A stretch of DNA of 64,000 nucleotides from CAKUFA01 sp963618735 (GTDB lineage Bacteria; Bacillota; Clostridia; Christensenellales; Aristaeellaceae). The stretch is taken from the NCBI GenBank assembly GCA_963618735.1, contig CAVEUM010000002.1, positions 54,144 to 118,143 on the forward strand, in the 5' to 3' direction. The translations under genes and the position numbers were made by a program. The stretch's first letter is position 1, and every line of letters starts with the position of its first letter. Under the pieces are notes generated by a model. The model was not told the origin of the DNA. It did not search any database and saw nothing but the letters and a program-made list of their open reading frames with translations. This document shows positions 24,927-33,498 of this stretch, in pieces.

Positions 24927-26906
24927 ATGAATCATCAATTTTTGCCCACCACCCCTGAGGAAGTTGCTCAGCGTGGTTGGGATGCACCTGATTTTGTATT
25001 TGTCTGCGGCGATGCCTATGTGGATCATCCGTCCTTTGGGCATGCCATTATCAGCCGCATTTTGGAAGAAGCAGGCTACAAGGTGGCCATGCTCTGTCTC
25101 CCCCCGTGGCAGGATGAACAGGCGTTCAAGCGCTTTGGTAGACCCAAACTGGGCTTTCTGGTTACCTCCGGCGTCATTGACAGCATGGTGAATCATTACA
25201 CCGTGGCAAAAAAGCGCCGTCACGATGATTCCTATGCCCCAGGCGGCAAAGCAGGCATGCGTCCCGACCGCGCGGTGATCGTTTACTGCAACCGTATCCG
25301 CCAGGCTTATCGGGATGTCCCTATCCTGATCGGCGGCGTGGAAGCCTCTCTGCGGCGTTTCTCCCACTACGATTATTGGGACGATAAGGTTCGTCACTCC
25401 ATTCTGGTGGATTCCGGCGCTACCCTGCTGATGTACGGCATGGGCGAAACCTCCATCATCGAGTGTGCCAACTGGGTGGCGCAGGGCATGAATCCCGCCG
25501 AACTTTCGTCTATCCGCGGCATTTGCTACATGAGCAAAACCCCCGATACGCGCTGTATCCAGCTTGCTTCCCATAAGGAAGTCAGCACGAACCGTGAAGC
25601 CTACGCCCGCGCCTTTTTGGTGCAGTATGAAGAGCAGGACGCCATCCGCGGCAAGCGGATGTGTCAGCAGCAGGACACCGACCGTTATCTGATTCAGAAC
25701 GAGCCTTCCCTGCCCCTGAGCCGTGAAGCACTGGATCACGTTTACGCACTGCCCTACACGCGGCGCTGGCATCCCATGTACGATGCTTTGGGCGGTGTGC
25801 CTGCCCTGCAGGAAGTGGAATTCTCCATTGCCTCCACCCGCGGATGTTTCGGCGCGTGCAGCTTCTGTGCCATCACCTTCCATCAGGGACGTATTATTCA
25901 GTCCCGCAGTGAAGAGTCCATTGTGGAGGAAGGCAAGCTGCTAACCAAGCTGCCTAATTTCAAGGGGTACATTCACGATGTGGGCGGCCCGACCGCCAAT
26001 TTCCGTGAGCCTGCCTGCAAGGGACAGCTCAAGCGCGGCGCATGCAAAAACCGTCAGTGTCTTTTCCCGCAGCCATGCAAGAACCTGGAAGTTTCCCATC
26101 AGGAGCTCATCGATATTCTGCGAAAGCTCCGCAGTCTGCCCAAGGTGAAAAAAGTCTTCATCCGCTCCGGTCTCAGGTATGACTACATCATGGCAGACAA
26201 GGATCCCTCCTTCCTGAAGGAATTCTGCGCACACCACATTTCCGGCCAGCTAAAGGTAGCGCCCGAGCATGTTTGCCCCTATGTACTGGAAAAAATGGGC
26301 AAGCCCGGTCGGAACGTTTATGATGCCTTCTGCCAGCGCTATAAGGCTGTTAATGAGCAGTTGGGACTGAAGCAATACCTGATTCCCTACCTGATGAGCA
26401 GTCACCCGGGCAGCGATCTGAACGCCGCCATTGAGCTGGCTTGCTATCTGCGCGATACCGGCTTCTACCCTGAGCAGGTGCAGGATTTCTACCCAACCCC
26501 CGGTACACTAAGCACCGCCATGTTCTACACAGGACTTGACCCTAGAACCATGGAGCCGGTTTTCGTTGCCCGTTCTCCTGAGGAAAAAGCCATGCAGCGG
26601 GCACTGATGCAATACCGCTCCCCCAAAAACAGGCCGCTGGTGCGCAAGGCGCTGCGGTTGGCTGGTCGTGATGACCTCATCGGTTTTGACAGGCATTGCC
26701 TCGTGCCGCCGGATGACAATCCCACACGAAGCACGCGTCTTAGCGAAGCCGAACGAGCTGCACGGTTCCGTGGACAGAAAAACCACCATGGAAACTCCGG
26801 CAAAGCAAGTGCTTCCTCCGGAGAAGGCACCCGCCGAAATGCTTCCTCTGACAAGCACACCCAGGCGCAGCGCAGCAAGTGGGCCAAGCCCAAGCGCAGC
26901 AAATAA
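24927..26906 (+). CDS. YgiQ-family radical SAM protein
   Basis: A 659-residue protein. The N-terminal domain carries the family's FVCGDAYVDHPSFGHAIISRILE opening and LIGGVEASLRRFSHYDYWDD. The radical SAM core has STRGCFGACSFCAI with C307, C311 and C314 for the 4Fe-4S cluster. A further Cys-rich segment (CKGQLKRGACKNRQCLFPQPC) lies at about 355-385. The last ~60 residues are basic and low complexity (Ser/Lys/Arg-rich). The function of YgiQ proteins is not established. It is single-gene, with its own promoter and terminator. Confidence 0.93.
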   Translation: MNHQFLPTTPEEVAQRGWDAPDFVFVCGDAYVDHPSFGHAIISRILEEAGYKVAMLCLPPWQDEQAFKRFGRPKLGFLVTSGVIDSMVNHYTVAKKRRHDDSYAPGGKAGMRPDRAVIVYCNRIRQAYRDVPILIGGVEASLRRFSHYDYWDDKVRHSILVDSGATLLMYGMGETSIIECANWVAQGMNPAELSSIRGICYMSKTPDTRCIQLASHKEVSTNREAYARAFLVQYEEQDAIRGKRMCQQQDTDRYLIQNEPSLPLSREALDHVYALPYTRRWHPMYDALGGVPALQEVEFSIASTRGCFGACSFCAITFHQGRIIQSRSEESIVEEGKLLTKLPNFKGYIHDVGGPTANFREPACKGQLKRGACKNRQCLFPQPCKNLEVSHQELIDILRKLRSLPKVKKVFIRSGLRYDYIMADKDPSFLKEFCAHHISGQLKVAPEHVCPYVLEKMGKPGRNVYDAFCQRYKAVNEQLGLKQYLIPYLMSSHPGSDLNAAIELACYLRDTGFYPEQVQDFYPTPGTLSTAMFYTGLDPRTMEPVFVARSPEEKAMQRALMQYRSPKNRPLVRKALRLAGRDDLIGFDRHCLVPPDDNPTRSTRLSEAERAARFRGQKNHHGNSGKASASSGEGTRRNASSDKHTQAQRSKWAKPKRSK

Positions 26907-26921
26907 ACCCAATCATACAAG

Positions 26922-26966
26922 AAACGCGCAGACATCGCCGTAAAAGCTTTGCCCGCGCGTTTTTTA
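26922..26966 (+). terminator. Terminator after the ygiQ-like gene
   Basis: Stem AAACGCGC / GCGCGTTT with a long loop and a run of T after the 3' arm. Confidence 0.7.
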
Positions 26967-26985
26967 TGATGTTTTGTCGCTGTAA

Positions 26986-27690
26986 TTATCCCTTTGCCGG
27001 CAGAACAACGCGGCGTTCAATGCTTTGAACGACCTCGTTCCATTCATCAAGCCCCGCCAGATCCACCGAACCAAAGGGTGCATCCAGCAGACGTTCAAAC
27101 ACGGCGCGATAGGTATTCAGCATATCCAACATTGCCCCAGCTGAAAGACTTCTGGCATTGTTCAGCTGCTCCAGCAGAGCTTCTGCCACACTGAGCCAGC
27201 ATCGATTCATCAGCGTCAGCAGTATATCCGATACATTTTCTCCGCCGGCAGGGGCAACCACTTTTGCTGCTGTGGCGTTATCAACTTCCTGCATCACAAT
27301 CGGCAGAAAGGCTTCCCGCAGCGCCTCCTGGTACGCATAGCGCACCGTGCATCCCTCATGGGTGAACAGCTGCGGCAATAGCATACCCAAGAATGCTGCT
27401 TCCTCGCGGCACAATGGTGACATGCCGCGCAGTGCCGCATTCAGGCGATCCATAGGTGCTTCCATTTTGGCAAGCTTCTCCCGCGTCCGTTCAGCGGCCT
27501 TTTCCGCGCGCTGGGTGCACAGTGTTTCCAGAACAGAGCCTTTGCTTTCAAAATGATGATAAAACGCGCCCTTGCTTGCCTTCAGCTCATCCAGAATATC
27601 CTGCACACTGGTTGCCTGATAGCCCCTGACACAGAACAGTTTTTCCGCGATGGTCAGGATCTCCTGCTTTCTTTCCTCGCCTTTGCGCAA
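26986..27690 (-). CDS. TetR/AcrR-family transcriptional regulator
   Basis: The protein has 234 residues if translation begins at TTG 27690, which is preceded by GGGAGGGG at good spacing; an ATG 19 codons upstream in frame has no site. The N-terminal TetR HTH reads KQEILTIAEKLFCVRGYQATSVQDILDELKASKGAFYHHFESKGSVL. The C-terminal ligand domain is unlike any I know. It stands alone between a convergent radical SAM gene and the kdg operon, and its promoter contains a short palindrome, so autoregulation is likely. No adjacent efflux gene hints at a target. Confidence 0.92.
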   Translation of the reverse strand: MRKGEERKQEILTIAEKLFCVRGYQATSVQDILDELKASKGAFYHHFESKGSVLETLCTQRAEKAAERTREKLAKMEAPMDRLNAALRGMSPLCREEAAFLGMLLPQLFTHEGCTVRYAYQEALREAFLPIVMQEVDNATAAKVVAPAGGENVSDILLTLMNRCWLSVAEALLEQLNNARSLSAGAMLDMLNTYRAVFERLLDAPFGSVDLAGLDEWNEVVQSIERRVVLPAKG

Positions 27691-27706
27691 AACGTTTCCC
27701 CTCCCG

Positions 27707-27743
27707 ATACATCCAGTATAGTCTGCTTTTTTGAGAGCGTCAA
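27707..27743 (-). promoter_or_regulatory. Promoter and probable operator of the tetR-type gene
   Basis: TTGACG (27738-27743), 17 bases, TATACT (27715-27720) on the minus strand. The palindrome ATACatccaGTAT (27707-27719) covers the -10 box and start region, the expected place for an autoregulatory site. Confidence 0.65.
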
Positions 27744-27758
27744 GCATCTTCCGAACAG

Positions 27759-27792
27759 AAAAAAACGCAGCCTCCCAAATGGAGAGACTGCG
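27759..27792 (-). terminator. Terminator of the iclR-eda-kdgK operon
   Basis: An 11-bp stem (CGCAG plus TCTCTC pairing with GGGAGG plus CTGCG, including two G-U pairs) followed by seven T on the minus strand. Confidence 0.85.
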
Positions 27793-27835
27793 CCTTTTGA
27801 TATGTGAAGGAATCGCTGAATGTCAGAGGAGGAAA

Positions 27836-28870
27836 TTAGCGCTGCACACGGCCGGTGCCGGAGCCCTTCATCAGGCTCTCAACCTCAGCAACGGTCACGC
27901 GGTTGAAGTCGCCGTTGATGGTGTGCTTCAGGCAGGAAGCAGCCACAGCGAACTCCAGAGCGGTCTTCTCGTCGTCGTAGTTGTTCAGGCCGTAGATCAG
28001 GCCGCCGCCGAAGCTGTCGCCGCCGCCAACACGGTCCACAATGTGGGTGATGGCATACTTACGGGACAGGAAGAAGTCCTTGCCGTTGTACAGGCAGGCG
28101 CTCCAGTCGTTGTGGTTAGCGCTCTTGCTCTCACGCAGGGTGATGGCAACACGCTTGATGTTCGGATACTTCTCCATAGCCAGAGCAGCGATCTTCTTGT
28201 AGTTTTCTACATTGATCTGGCCTTCCTCAACAGCAGCAGAGGACTCAACGCTCAGGCACAGGGACTTCTGGAAGTCTTCTTCGTTAGCGATCACGGTGTC
28301 AACATACTTGACCAGCTCGGTCATCACTTCATCAGCACGCTTGCCGTACTTCCACAGGTTCTTGCGGTAGTTCAGGTCGCAGGACACATGCAGACCCATT
28401 TCCTTGGCAACCTTCACGGCTTCCAGGGACAGCTCAGCAGCGCCTTCGCTGATGGCGGGGGTGATGCCGGTCAGATGGAACCAGGTAGCGCCGTCGAAGG
28501 CCTTCTTCCAGTCGATGTCGCCCACCTTGGCATTGCAGATAGCGCTGCCGGCACGGTCATAGATGACCTTGGAGGGGCGCTGCACAGCACCGGTCTCCAG
28601 GTAGTAGATGCCCATACGGCCATCGGTGCGGACGATGTTGCTCACGTCAACGCCGAAGCTGCGCAGGTCGCGGATGCAAGCCTCGCCGATGTCATTCTTA
28701 GGCAGAACAGACACGAAAGCGGTGTCCATGCCATAGTTGGCCAGAGAAACGGACACATTGGCCTCGCCGCCGCCGAAGGTAGCCTCCAGGCTGGGAGACT
28801 GGAAGAAACGCTCGTAAGCAGGGGACTTCAGACGCAGCATGATTTCACCAAAGGTAACAACCTTAGCCAT
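27836..28870 (-). CDS. kdgK: 2-keto-3-deoxygluconate kinase
   Basis: A 344-residue PfkB-family sugar kinase. It begins KVVTFGEIMLRLKSP, typical of KdgK, with FGGGEANVSVSLANYG (substrate-binding GG), GITPAISEG and the catalytic VGGGDSFGGGLIYGL motif. It phosphorylates KDG to KDPG, the substrate of the upstream aldolase, so the two genes form the lower pathway of uronate/pectin use. It lies 45 nt after eda in an IclR-controlled operon. Confidence 0.93.
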   Translation of the reverse strand: MAKVVTFGEIMLRLKSPAYERFFQSPSLEATFGGGEANVSVSLANYGMDTAFVSVLPKNDIGEACIRDLRSFGVDVSNIVRTDGRMGIYYLETGAVQRPSKVIYDRAGSAICNAKVGDIDWKKAFDGATWFHLTGITPAISEGAAELSLEAVKVAKEMGLHVSCDLNYRKNLWKYGKRADEVMTELVKYVDTVIANEEDFQKSLCLSVESSAAVEEGQINVENYKKIAALAMEKYPNIKRVAITLRESKSANHNDWSACLYNGKDFFLSRKYAITHIVDRVGGGDSFGGGLIYGLNNYDDEKTALEFAVAASCLKHTINGDFNRVTVAEVESLMKGSGTGRVQR

Positions 28871-28915
28871 GGGAAAACCCTCCTTAAATTCAATCTTCTA
28901 TTCAGAATGTGGGAA

Positions 28916-29872
28916 TTACTTCTGCACCAGGTGGAAAGCGAAACCGCCGATTTCGTCCTTCAGGTAGATGGCGATCAGCTTGCCTTCCTTCACCACAGCG
29001 CTGCTGTCATCGAACTCGAAGCCGCGCTGTTCCAGGTGCCAACGGGCACGCTTGATGTTGTTGCAGGCGATGGCGATGTGGCCATTCTTGCCGCGGCCAA
29101 CCTTCTTCATCATCTCGAAGCCGGTGCCAGCGAAGGTGGAGCTGTTGCCGTCCTTGACGTTCCAGCCCAGCAGCTTGCAGATGGTCTGTGCATCCTTCAT
29201 AGCGGTCTCAGCATCGCCGGAGTTGATGCCCACATGGCGCAGCTCCAGACCCAGCATCTTGTTCACAGCGGAACGGGTCAGCTCGGTAATACGATCCCAG
29301 TCCTTAGCAGCCACAGCATCAGCAGGAACCATCCAGCTGCCGCCGCAGCACAGCACCTTGGGGTTGGCCAGGTAGTCCAGCATGTTGTTCTCGTTGATGC
29401 CGCCGGTGGGCATGAACTTCATGGAGCCGTAGGGAGCAGACATTGCCTTGATCAGCTTCAGGCCGCCCAGAGCTTCAGCAGGGAAGAACTTCACCGTGTT
29501 CAGACCCAGAGACAGTGCCACTTCCAGATCGGAAGGATTGGCGGTGCCGGGGCACACAGGGATGTTCTTGCTCAGGCAATACTTCACCACTTCAGGATTC
29601 AGGCCGGGAGAAACGATGGCGGCAGCGCCAGCGGCCACAGCACGATCCACCTGCTCGGTGGTCAGCACAGTACCAGCGCACAGCAGCACATTCGGCAGAG
29701 CCTCATGCACGCGGCGGATAGACTCCTCAGCAGCGGCAGTGCGGAAGGTGATTTCAGCAACAGGCAGTCCGCCGTCACTCAGAGCCTTGCACAGCGGCAC
29801 AGCATCTTCAGCATCATTGATGGCAATGACAGGAACCAGGCCGGCCAGGGACAACTTCTCCAGAAAATCCAT
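28916..29872 (-). CDS. eda: KDPG/KHG aldolase fused to a C-terminal VOC domain
   Basis: The protein has 318 residues. Residues 1-205 are a class I KDPG aldolase: LVPVIAINDAEDAVPLCKAL, VAEITFRTAAAEESIR (catalytic Glu), LLCAGTVLTTEQV, SPGLNPEVVKYC, NTVKFFPAEALGGLKLIKA (Schiff-base Lys) and FMPTGGINENN. Residues ~210-318 are an extra glyoxalase/VOC-like half-domain (LRHVGINSGDAETAMKDA to GGFAFHLVQK). The aldolase splits KDPG to pyruvate and glyceraldehyde-3-phosphate. The role of the VOC domain is unknown. Plain Eda proteins are about 205-215 residues. Confidence 0.92.
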   Translation of the reverse strand: MDFLEKLSLAGLVPVIAINDAEDAVPLCKALSDGGLPVAEITFRTAAAEESIRRVHEALPNVLLCAGTVLTTEQVDRAVAAGAAAIVSPGLNPEVVKYCLSKNIPVCPGTANPSDLEVALSLGLNTVKFFPAEALGGLKLIKAMSAPYGSMKFMPTGGINENNMLDYLANPKVLCCGGSWMVPADAVAAKDWDRITELTRSAVNKMLGLELRHVGINSGDAETAMKDAQTICKLLGWNVKDGNSSTFAGTGFEMMKKVGRGKNGHIAIACNNIKRARWHLEQRGFEFDDSSAVVKEGKLIAIYLKDEIGGFAFHLVQK

Positions 29873-29917
29873 GATCCAACATCCTTTCCGTGTTCAGCAT
29901 TGGTTGAATTCTTGTTT

Positions 29918-30676
29918 TCAAAGAGCGCGCAGGACGCGCTCAATGCGCCTTTTGGCAGTGATGAGCAGTGCTCCGTAATCGGATTGTGTTTGCTCATCCA
30001 TGCGGAAGGAAGGAGCGGAAATACTCAGTGCGTAAGCGGGCTTTTGATCCCGATCCAGCACCGTGATACCGACGCAGCAAACGTTCTCGGTGTTTTCCTC
30101 ATCCTCCAGCGCCCAGCCGCGATTCCGAATCGCCTTCAGCTGATCCATCAAAAGGTCAACATCGGTGATGGTTTTCGGCGTGAGCTGTTCAAGAGGCTCC
30201 TTCGTAAGAAGCGTACGGGCTTCTTTCTCGTCCATGGCGGCAAGGAAAGCCTTGCCCATGGCAGTAGCGTGCAATGGCATCCGAATGCCTACATGGCTGG
30301 CCATGCGGATGGAACGAGTACTCTCAATCTTATCGATATAAAGTACCTTCCGCCCGGCGAGTACGCCGCAGTGCATGGTCTCATTGCACTCATTGAAGGC
30401 CTTCATCATGTACTGCCGCACCACCTGATTGATGTCTGTCCCCTGCACCACCGCCGCACCGACCTCAAAGGTCTTCAGCGTCAGCTGGTACCGCGCCGAG
30501 GGCGTCAACCGCACATAGCGCATGGTCAGCAAGGTCTGCATCAGGTTGTGAGCGCTGGACTTTGGGAGTGACAGCATGGTGGCAATCTCGTGCAGCTCAA
30601 GCCCGTCCGGATGCTCACTCAGCAATTCCAGGACATTCAGCCCGCGCTGCAATGTACGATTGGCCGCTTCTGCCAT
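29918..30676 (-). CDS. kdgR: IclR-family regulator, KdgR-like
   Basis: The protein has 252 residues. The N-terminal winged HTH is RGLNVLELLSEHPDGLELHEIATMLSLPKSSAHNLMQTL. The C-terminal IclR effector domain contains LYIDKIESTRSIRMASHVGIRMPLHATAMGKAFLA and ISAPSFRM. Position at the head of the eda-kdgK operon indicates control of KDG metabolism, with KDG or KDPG as the plausible effector. ATG 30676 has GGAGGGG upstream; the frame extends 12 codons further without a site. Confidence 0.9.
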   Translation of the reverse strand: MAEAANRTLQRGLNVLELLSEHPDGLELHEIATMLSLPKSSAHNLMQTLLTMRYVRLTPSARYQLTLKTFEVGAAVVQGTDINQVVRQYMMKAFNECNETMHCGVLAGRKVLYIDKIESTRSIRMASHVGIRMPLHATAMGKAFLAAMDEKEARTLLTKEPLEQLTPKTITDVDLLMDQLKAIRNRGWALEDEENTENVCCVGITVLDRDQKPAYALSISAPSFRMDEQTQSDYGALLITAKRRIERVLRAL

Positions 30677-30698
30677 ATCACCCCTCCGTTCATAATGA

Positions 30699-30711
30699 TG
30701 AACAGCGTTCA
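30699..30711. promoter_or_regulatory. Palindromic operator candidate upstream of the IclR gene
   Basis: TGAACAGCGTTCA is a near-perfect 13-bp palindrome just downstream of the -10 box, in the leader of the IclR-eda-kdgK operon. It is the best candidate for autoregulation. Confidence 0.55.
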
Positions 30712-30722
30712 AATTCGATTAA

Positions 30723-30751
30723 AGAATAACACGTAAGCTCTTTCATGTCAA
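30723..30751 (-). promoter_or_regulatory. Promoter of the iclR-eda-kdgK operon
   Basis: TTGACA (30746-30751), 17 bases, TATTCT (30723-30728) on the minus strand, 47 nt upstream of the regulator ATG. Confidence 0.8.
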
Positions 30752-30833
30752 GTGCTATTCACGTTTTTTATCTGACGTTTTCCGGCTTTTTTCATCTTAT
30801 TTCCGCCGATGTCGGCAATGATCGTTCCCGCTA

Positions 30834-30874
30834 TAAAAAATGACGCTGAAAGTCTTCCCTTCAGCGTCATTTTC
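30834..30874. terminator. Terminator after comM, also T-flanked on the other strand
   Basis: A perfect 10-bp stem TGACGCTGAA/TTCAGCGTCA with a 9-base loop. A-rich on one side and T-rich on the other, so it would work for the minus-strand comM transcript and in the opposite direction. Confidence 0.85.
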
Positions 30875-30881
30875 TTTGATA

Positions 30882-32414
30882 TTACTGCCAATACTTCCCG
30901 TCCAGCTCTCTGAACTGAATTGCTTCCGCTACATCCTGCGTCTCGATATTTTCCGCCCCGCGGAGGTCAGCAATGGTGCGTGCCACCTTCAGCACGCGCC
31001 CGTAGGCACGCATGCTCATACCCATGCGATCTACCGCCAGATGCAGCACCTGAGTTGCCTCATTGCTCAGGGCACAGTAGCGCTTGCTCAAACGTGCGTC
31101 CAGCTGGGCATTGCAGTGGATTCCATCCGCGCGATAACGCTGCTGCTGAATTTCCCGAGCCTTTCGTACGCGGGCTGCTACCACTTCAGAGGACTCCGCG
31201 CCTTGCGAAGCGTTGATTTCCTTCACAGGAACAGCGTCCACTTCCACCTGAATATCAATACGATCCAGCAACGGGCCGGACACGCGATCCAGATAGCGTC
31301 GAATCTCCCGCTGAGAGCATCGGCACTGCTTGGTTTTGCTTCCATAATATCCGCAAGGGCAGGGATTCATGCTGGCGATGAGCATAAAGCTGGACTGATA
31401 CTGTGCCTGATTCTGCACACGGGTCACAGACACCACGCCATCCTCCAGGGGCTGACGGAGTGCTTCCAACGCCTGACGGCTGAATTCAGGAAGCTCGTCC
31501 AGAAAAAGAACGCCATTGTGGGAAAGAGAAACCTCGCCGGGTCGGGCGTTGGCACCGCCGCCGATGAGTGATGCCACCGATGCGCTATGATGGGGCGCAC
31601 AAAAAGGACGGGTTACCATCAGTCCGTTTCCCGGGGCAAGCTTTCCTGCGATGGAGTGAATGCGAGTCGTCTCCAATGCTTCCTCGAAGGTCATAGGCGG
31701 CAGGATGCCCGGCAGACATCTGGCCAGCATAGTTTTACCGCTGCCGGGGACGCCAATCATCAGCATATTATGGCCGCCGGCGGCAGCGACCTCCAGTGCA
31801 CGTCTGGCGCCCAGCTGACCCTGGACCTGTGCCAAATCACACAGCGGCTTCCGCTCCTGCAAAATATCAGAATAGGTTCGCTGAATCTGTGCAGGAATGT
31901 GTGCGCGGCCGTTCAGATGATCCACCACTTCCCGCAGGCTTGCCGCAGGATGGACAGAAATGCCCTGAATGCAGGCAACCTCCATGGCGTTGCCTTTGGG
32001 CAGAATCACATCGGTAATACCCTGCTCGCTGGCACTGATTACCATAGGAAGCGCGCCGCGCACCGGTTGCAGGGACCCATCCAGCGATAATTCGCCCAGC
32101 ATCAGCACTTTGGTCAGATCCATCCGATCCAGTTGGGAAGACGCCATCAATACGCTGACTGCAATGGGCAGGTCAAAGGCAGGGCCTTCTTTCTTCATAT
32201 CCGCAGGCGCGAGGTTTACCGTCATTCGTGCCACCGGCATGGCAAAGCCGGAATTCACAATTGCCGCGCTGACGCGGTCTCGGCTCTCCTTCACAGAGGC
32301 GTCCGGCAGACCGATGATCTCCAGTACAGGCAGACCCGGTGCGGCGTAAACCTCCACCTTCACAGCAAAGCCGTTCACACCGCTTAATCCATAGCCCAAT
32401 GTCTGTGCCAGCAC
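30882..32414 (-). CDS. comM: YifB/ComM-family Mg-chelatase-like AAA+ ATPase
   Basis: The protein has 510 residues. An N-terminal Lon-like/ChlI domain (GLPDASVKESRDRVSAAIVNSGF, TVNLAPADMKKEGPAFDLPIA) is followed by an AAA+ domain with Walker A MIGVPGSGKTMLARCLPG, LFLDELPEFSRQALEALRQPLEDG (Walker B) and a zinc-like cluster SMNPCPCGYYG...CRCS. ComM is a hexameric helicase promoting branch migration during DNA uptake in competent bacteria. GTG 32414 has a GGGGGA site. The promoter's -35 box overlaps the exoA stop. Confidence 0.95.
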   Translation of the reverse strand: MLAQTLGYGLSGVNGFAVKVEVYAAPGLPVLEIIGLPDASVKESRDRVSAAIVNSGFAMPVARMTVNLAPADMKKEGPAFDLPIAVSVLMASSQLDRMDLTKVLMLGELSLDGSLQPVRGALPMVISASEQGITDVILPKGNAMEVACIQGISVHPAASLREVVDHLNGRAHIPAQIQRTYSDILQERKPLCDLAQVQGQLGARRALEVAAAGGHNMLMIGVPGSGKTMLARCLPGILPPMTFEEALETTRIHSIAGKLAPGNGLMVTRPFCAPHHSASVASLIGGGANARPGEVSLSHNGVLFLDELPEFSRQALEALRQPLEDGVVSVTRVQNQAQYQSSFMLIASMNPCPCGYYGSKTKQCRCSQREIRRYLDRVSGPLLDRIDIQVEVDAVPVKEINASQGAESSEVVAARVRKAREIQQQRYRADGIHCNAQLDARLSKRYCALSNEATQVLHLAVDRMGMSMRAYGRVLKVARTIADLRGAENIETQDVAEAIQFRELDGKYWQ

Positions 32415-32453
32415 AGGGATTCCCCCTTATTGATCGAAGTAAACACTGGTTTC

Positions 32454-32481
32454 ATTATAGCAAACAGAGGCAGATTGTCAA
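32454..32481 (-). promoter_or_regulatory. Internal promoter of comM overlapping the exoA stop codon
   Basis: TTGACA (32476-32481), 16 bases, TATAAT (32454-32459) on the minus strand. The exoA TGA stop lies inside the -35 box. Confidence 0.75.
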
Positions 32482-33242
32482 CACGCGGGGTTCTCAATCA
32501 CCAGTTCCACGGGACAGTGATCTGATCCGAAAATTTCAGGATGAATGCATGCGCTTCTGAGCTGATTTTTCAGTGCTTCCGACGTGATGAAATAGTCAAT
32601 GCGCCATCCTGCGTTATTGTCTCTGGCGTGGAACATATAGGACCACCAGCTATACGCTCCCGTTTCCTCAGGATGAAAGAAGCGGAATGTATCGATGAAT
32701 CCTTTCTCCAACAGCGTTGTCATTTTGCCGCGTTCGCTGAGGGTGAAACCGGCGCTGTTCTGGTTGGTATCAGGATTTTTCAGATCAATGGGCTGATGCG
32801 CCACGTTCAGGTCTCCGCACATGATCACAGGCTTGGTCTGCTCAAGAGTTTTCAGATAATGCAGAAGGTCATCCTCCCAGCGCATACGGTAGCTCAGGCG
32901 AGTCAGCTCCCGCTTGCTGTTCGGCGTGTAGACGGTCAGCAGGTAGAAATTTCCCATGTCCAGGGTGATGACGCGGCCTTCATGGTCGTGCTCCTCTACA
33001 CCGATGCCATACGTGACGCTCAATGGCTCCTGTCTGGTGAAAATGGCAGTTCCTGAATAGCCCTTCTTCTCCGCGTAGTTCCAGTATTGGTGATAGCCTG
33101 GCAAATCCAGCGTAATTTGACCCGGCTGAACCTTCGTTTCCTGCAGGCAGAACACATCTGCATCCAACGTGTGAAAGCTCTCCATAAAGCCCTTGCCCAT
33201 GACCGCGCGAATCCCGTTAACGTTCCATGAAATCAGCTTCAT
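32478..33242 (-). CDS. exoA: Exodeoxyribonuclease III / AP endonuclease
   Basis: A 254-residue endonuclease/exonuclease/phosphatase-fold enzyme of base-excision repair. MKLISWNVNGIRAVMGKGF (Asn), DVFCLQETKVQPGQI (metal-binding Glu), MCGDLNVAHQPIDLKNP (catalytic Asp/Asn), YSWWSYMFHARDNNAGWRIDYF and the final GSDHCPVELVI (Asp-His) are all present. It is preceded by a strong promoter and a hairpin at the 5' end of the transcript. Confidence 0.97.
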   Translation of the reverse strand: MKLISWNVNGIRAVMGKGFMESFHTLDADVFCLQETKVQPGQITLDLPGYHQYWNYAEKKGYSGTAIFTRQEPLSVTYGIGVEEHDHEGRVITLDMGNFYLLTVYTPNSKRELTRLSYRMRWEDDLLHYLKTLEQTKPVIMCGDLNVAHQPIDLKNPDTNQNSAGFTLSERGKMTTLLEKGFIDTFRFFHPEETGAYSWWSYMFHARDNNAGWRIDYFITSEALKNQLRSACIHPEIFGSDHCPVELVIENPAC

Positions 33243-33261
33243 CTGCCTGCTCCCTCATCAC

Positions 33262-33290
33262 AAAAAATCCGACAGCCTTTCGCCGTCGGA
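33262..33290 (-). promoter_or_regulatory. Terminator-like hairpin at the start of the exoA transcript
   Basis: TCCGAC/GTCGGA-type stem extended by GC pairs (33268-33290), followed by six T on the minus strand. It begins only a few bases after the exoA -10 box, so it forms the extreme 5' end of the mRNA. It may stabilise the transcript or cause early termination. Confidence 0.65.
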
Positions 33291-33293
33291 CTC

Positions 33294-33323
33294 ATTATAA
33301 AGGATGGACTTTCTCGATGTCAA
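33294..33323 (-). promoter_or_regulatory. Promoter of exoA
   Basis: TTGACA (33318-33323), 18 bases, TATAAT (33294-33299) on the minus strand. Confidence 0.8.
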
Positions 33324-33369
33324 TCGGTGCTGTGCTTCACGCAAGTTTCCCCCGATACAGTCTTCAGTT

Positions 33370-33480
33370 CTACCATAGGGCCAGCCATTGCAGCGCATAT
33401 TGCGCATCACCGCCGAGAGGGTCGTGCTTCAGCGCCCCCTTTTTCTTCGGCTCTTTTTCGGTGCCCTGATTTCCTCGCAT
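33370..33480 (-). CDS. Possible small basic protein, 36 residues
   Basis: The reading frame encodes a Lys-rich N-terminal part (GTEKEPKKKGALKHDP) and a hydrophobic end (AQYALQWLALW). Codon choice resembles neighbouring genes. An in-frame ATG six codons upstream (33498) would give 42 residues. The ribosome binding sites are weak (AAAGG close to the first ATG, GGAAAG before the longer one). It lies between exoA and icd in a gap otherwise lacking genes. I do not recognise it and it may be chance. Confidence 0.3.
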   Translation of the reverse strand: MRGNQGTEKEPKKKGALKHDPLGGDAQYALQWLALW

Positions 33481-33498
33481 TTGCCTTTCTGAGCGCAT

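Noticed and set aside
27731..30571. 946-codon plus-strand open frame across kdgK, eda and the IclR gene
   Set aside because: It runs antisense through three recognised genes and their intergenic regions.
33300..33480. RNase P RNA or FMN-riboswitch-like strings (GAGAAAGTCC, GGCGGTGATG) on the minus strand
   Set aside because: The strings match only short pieces; the rest of the conserved cores is missing and a promoter plus hairpin follows immediately.
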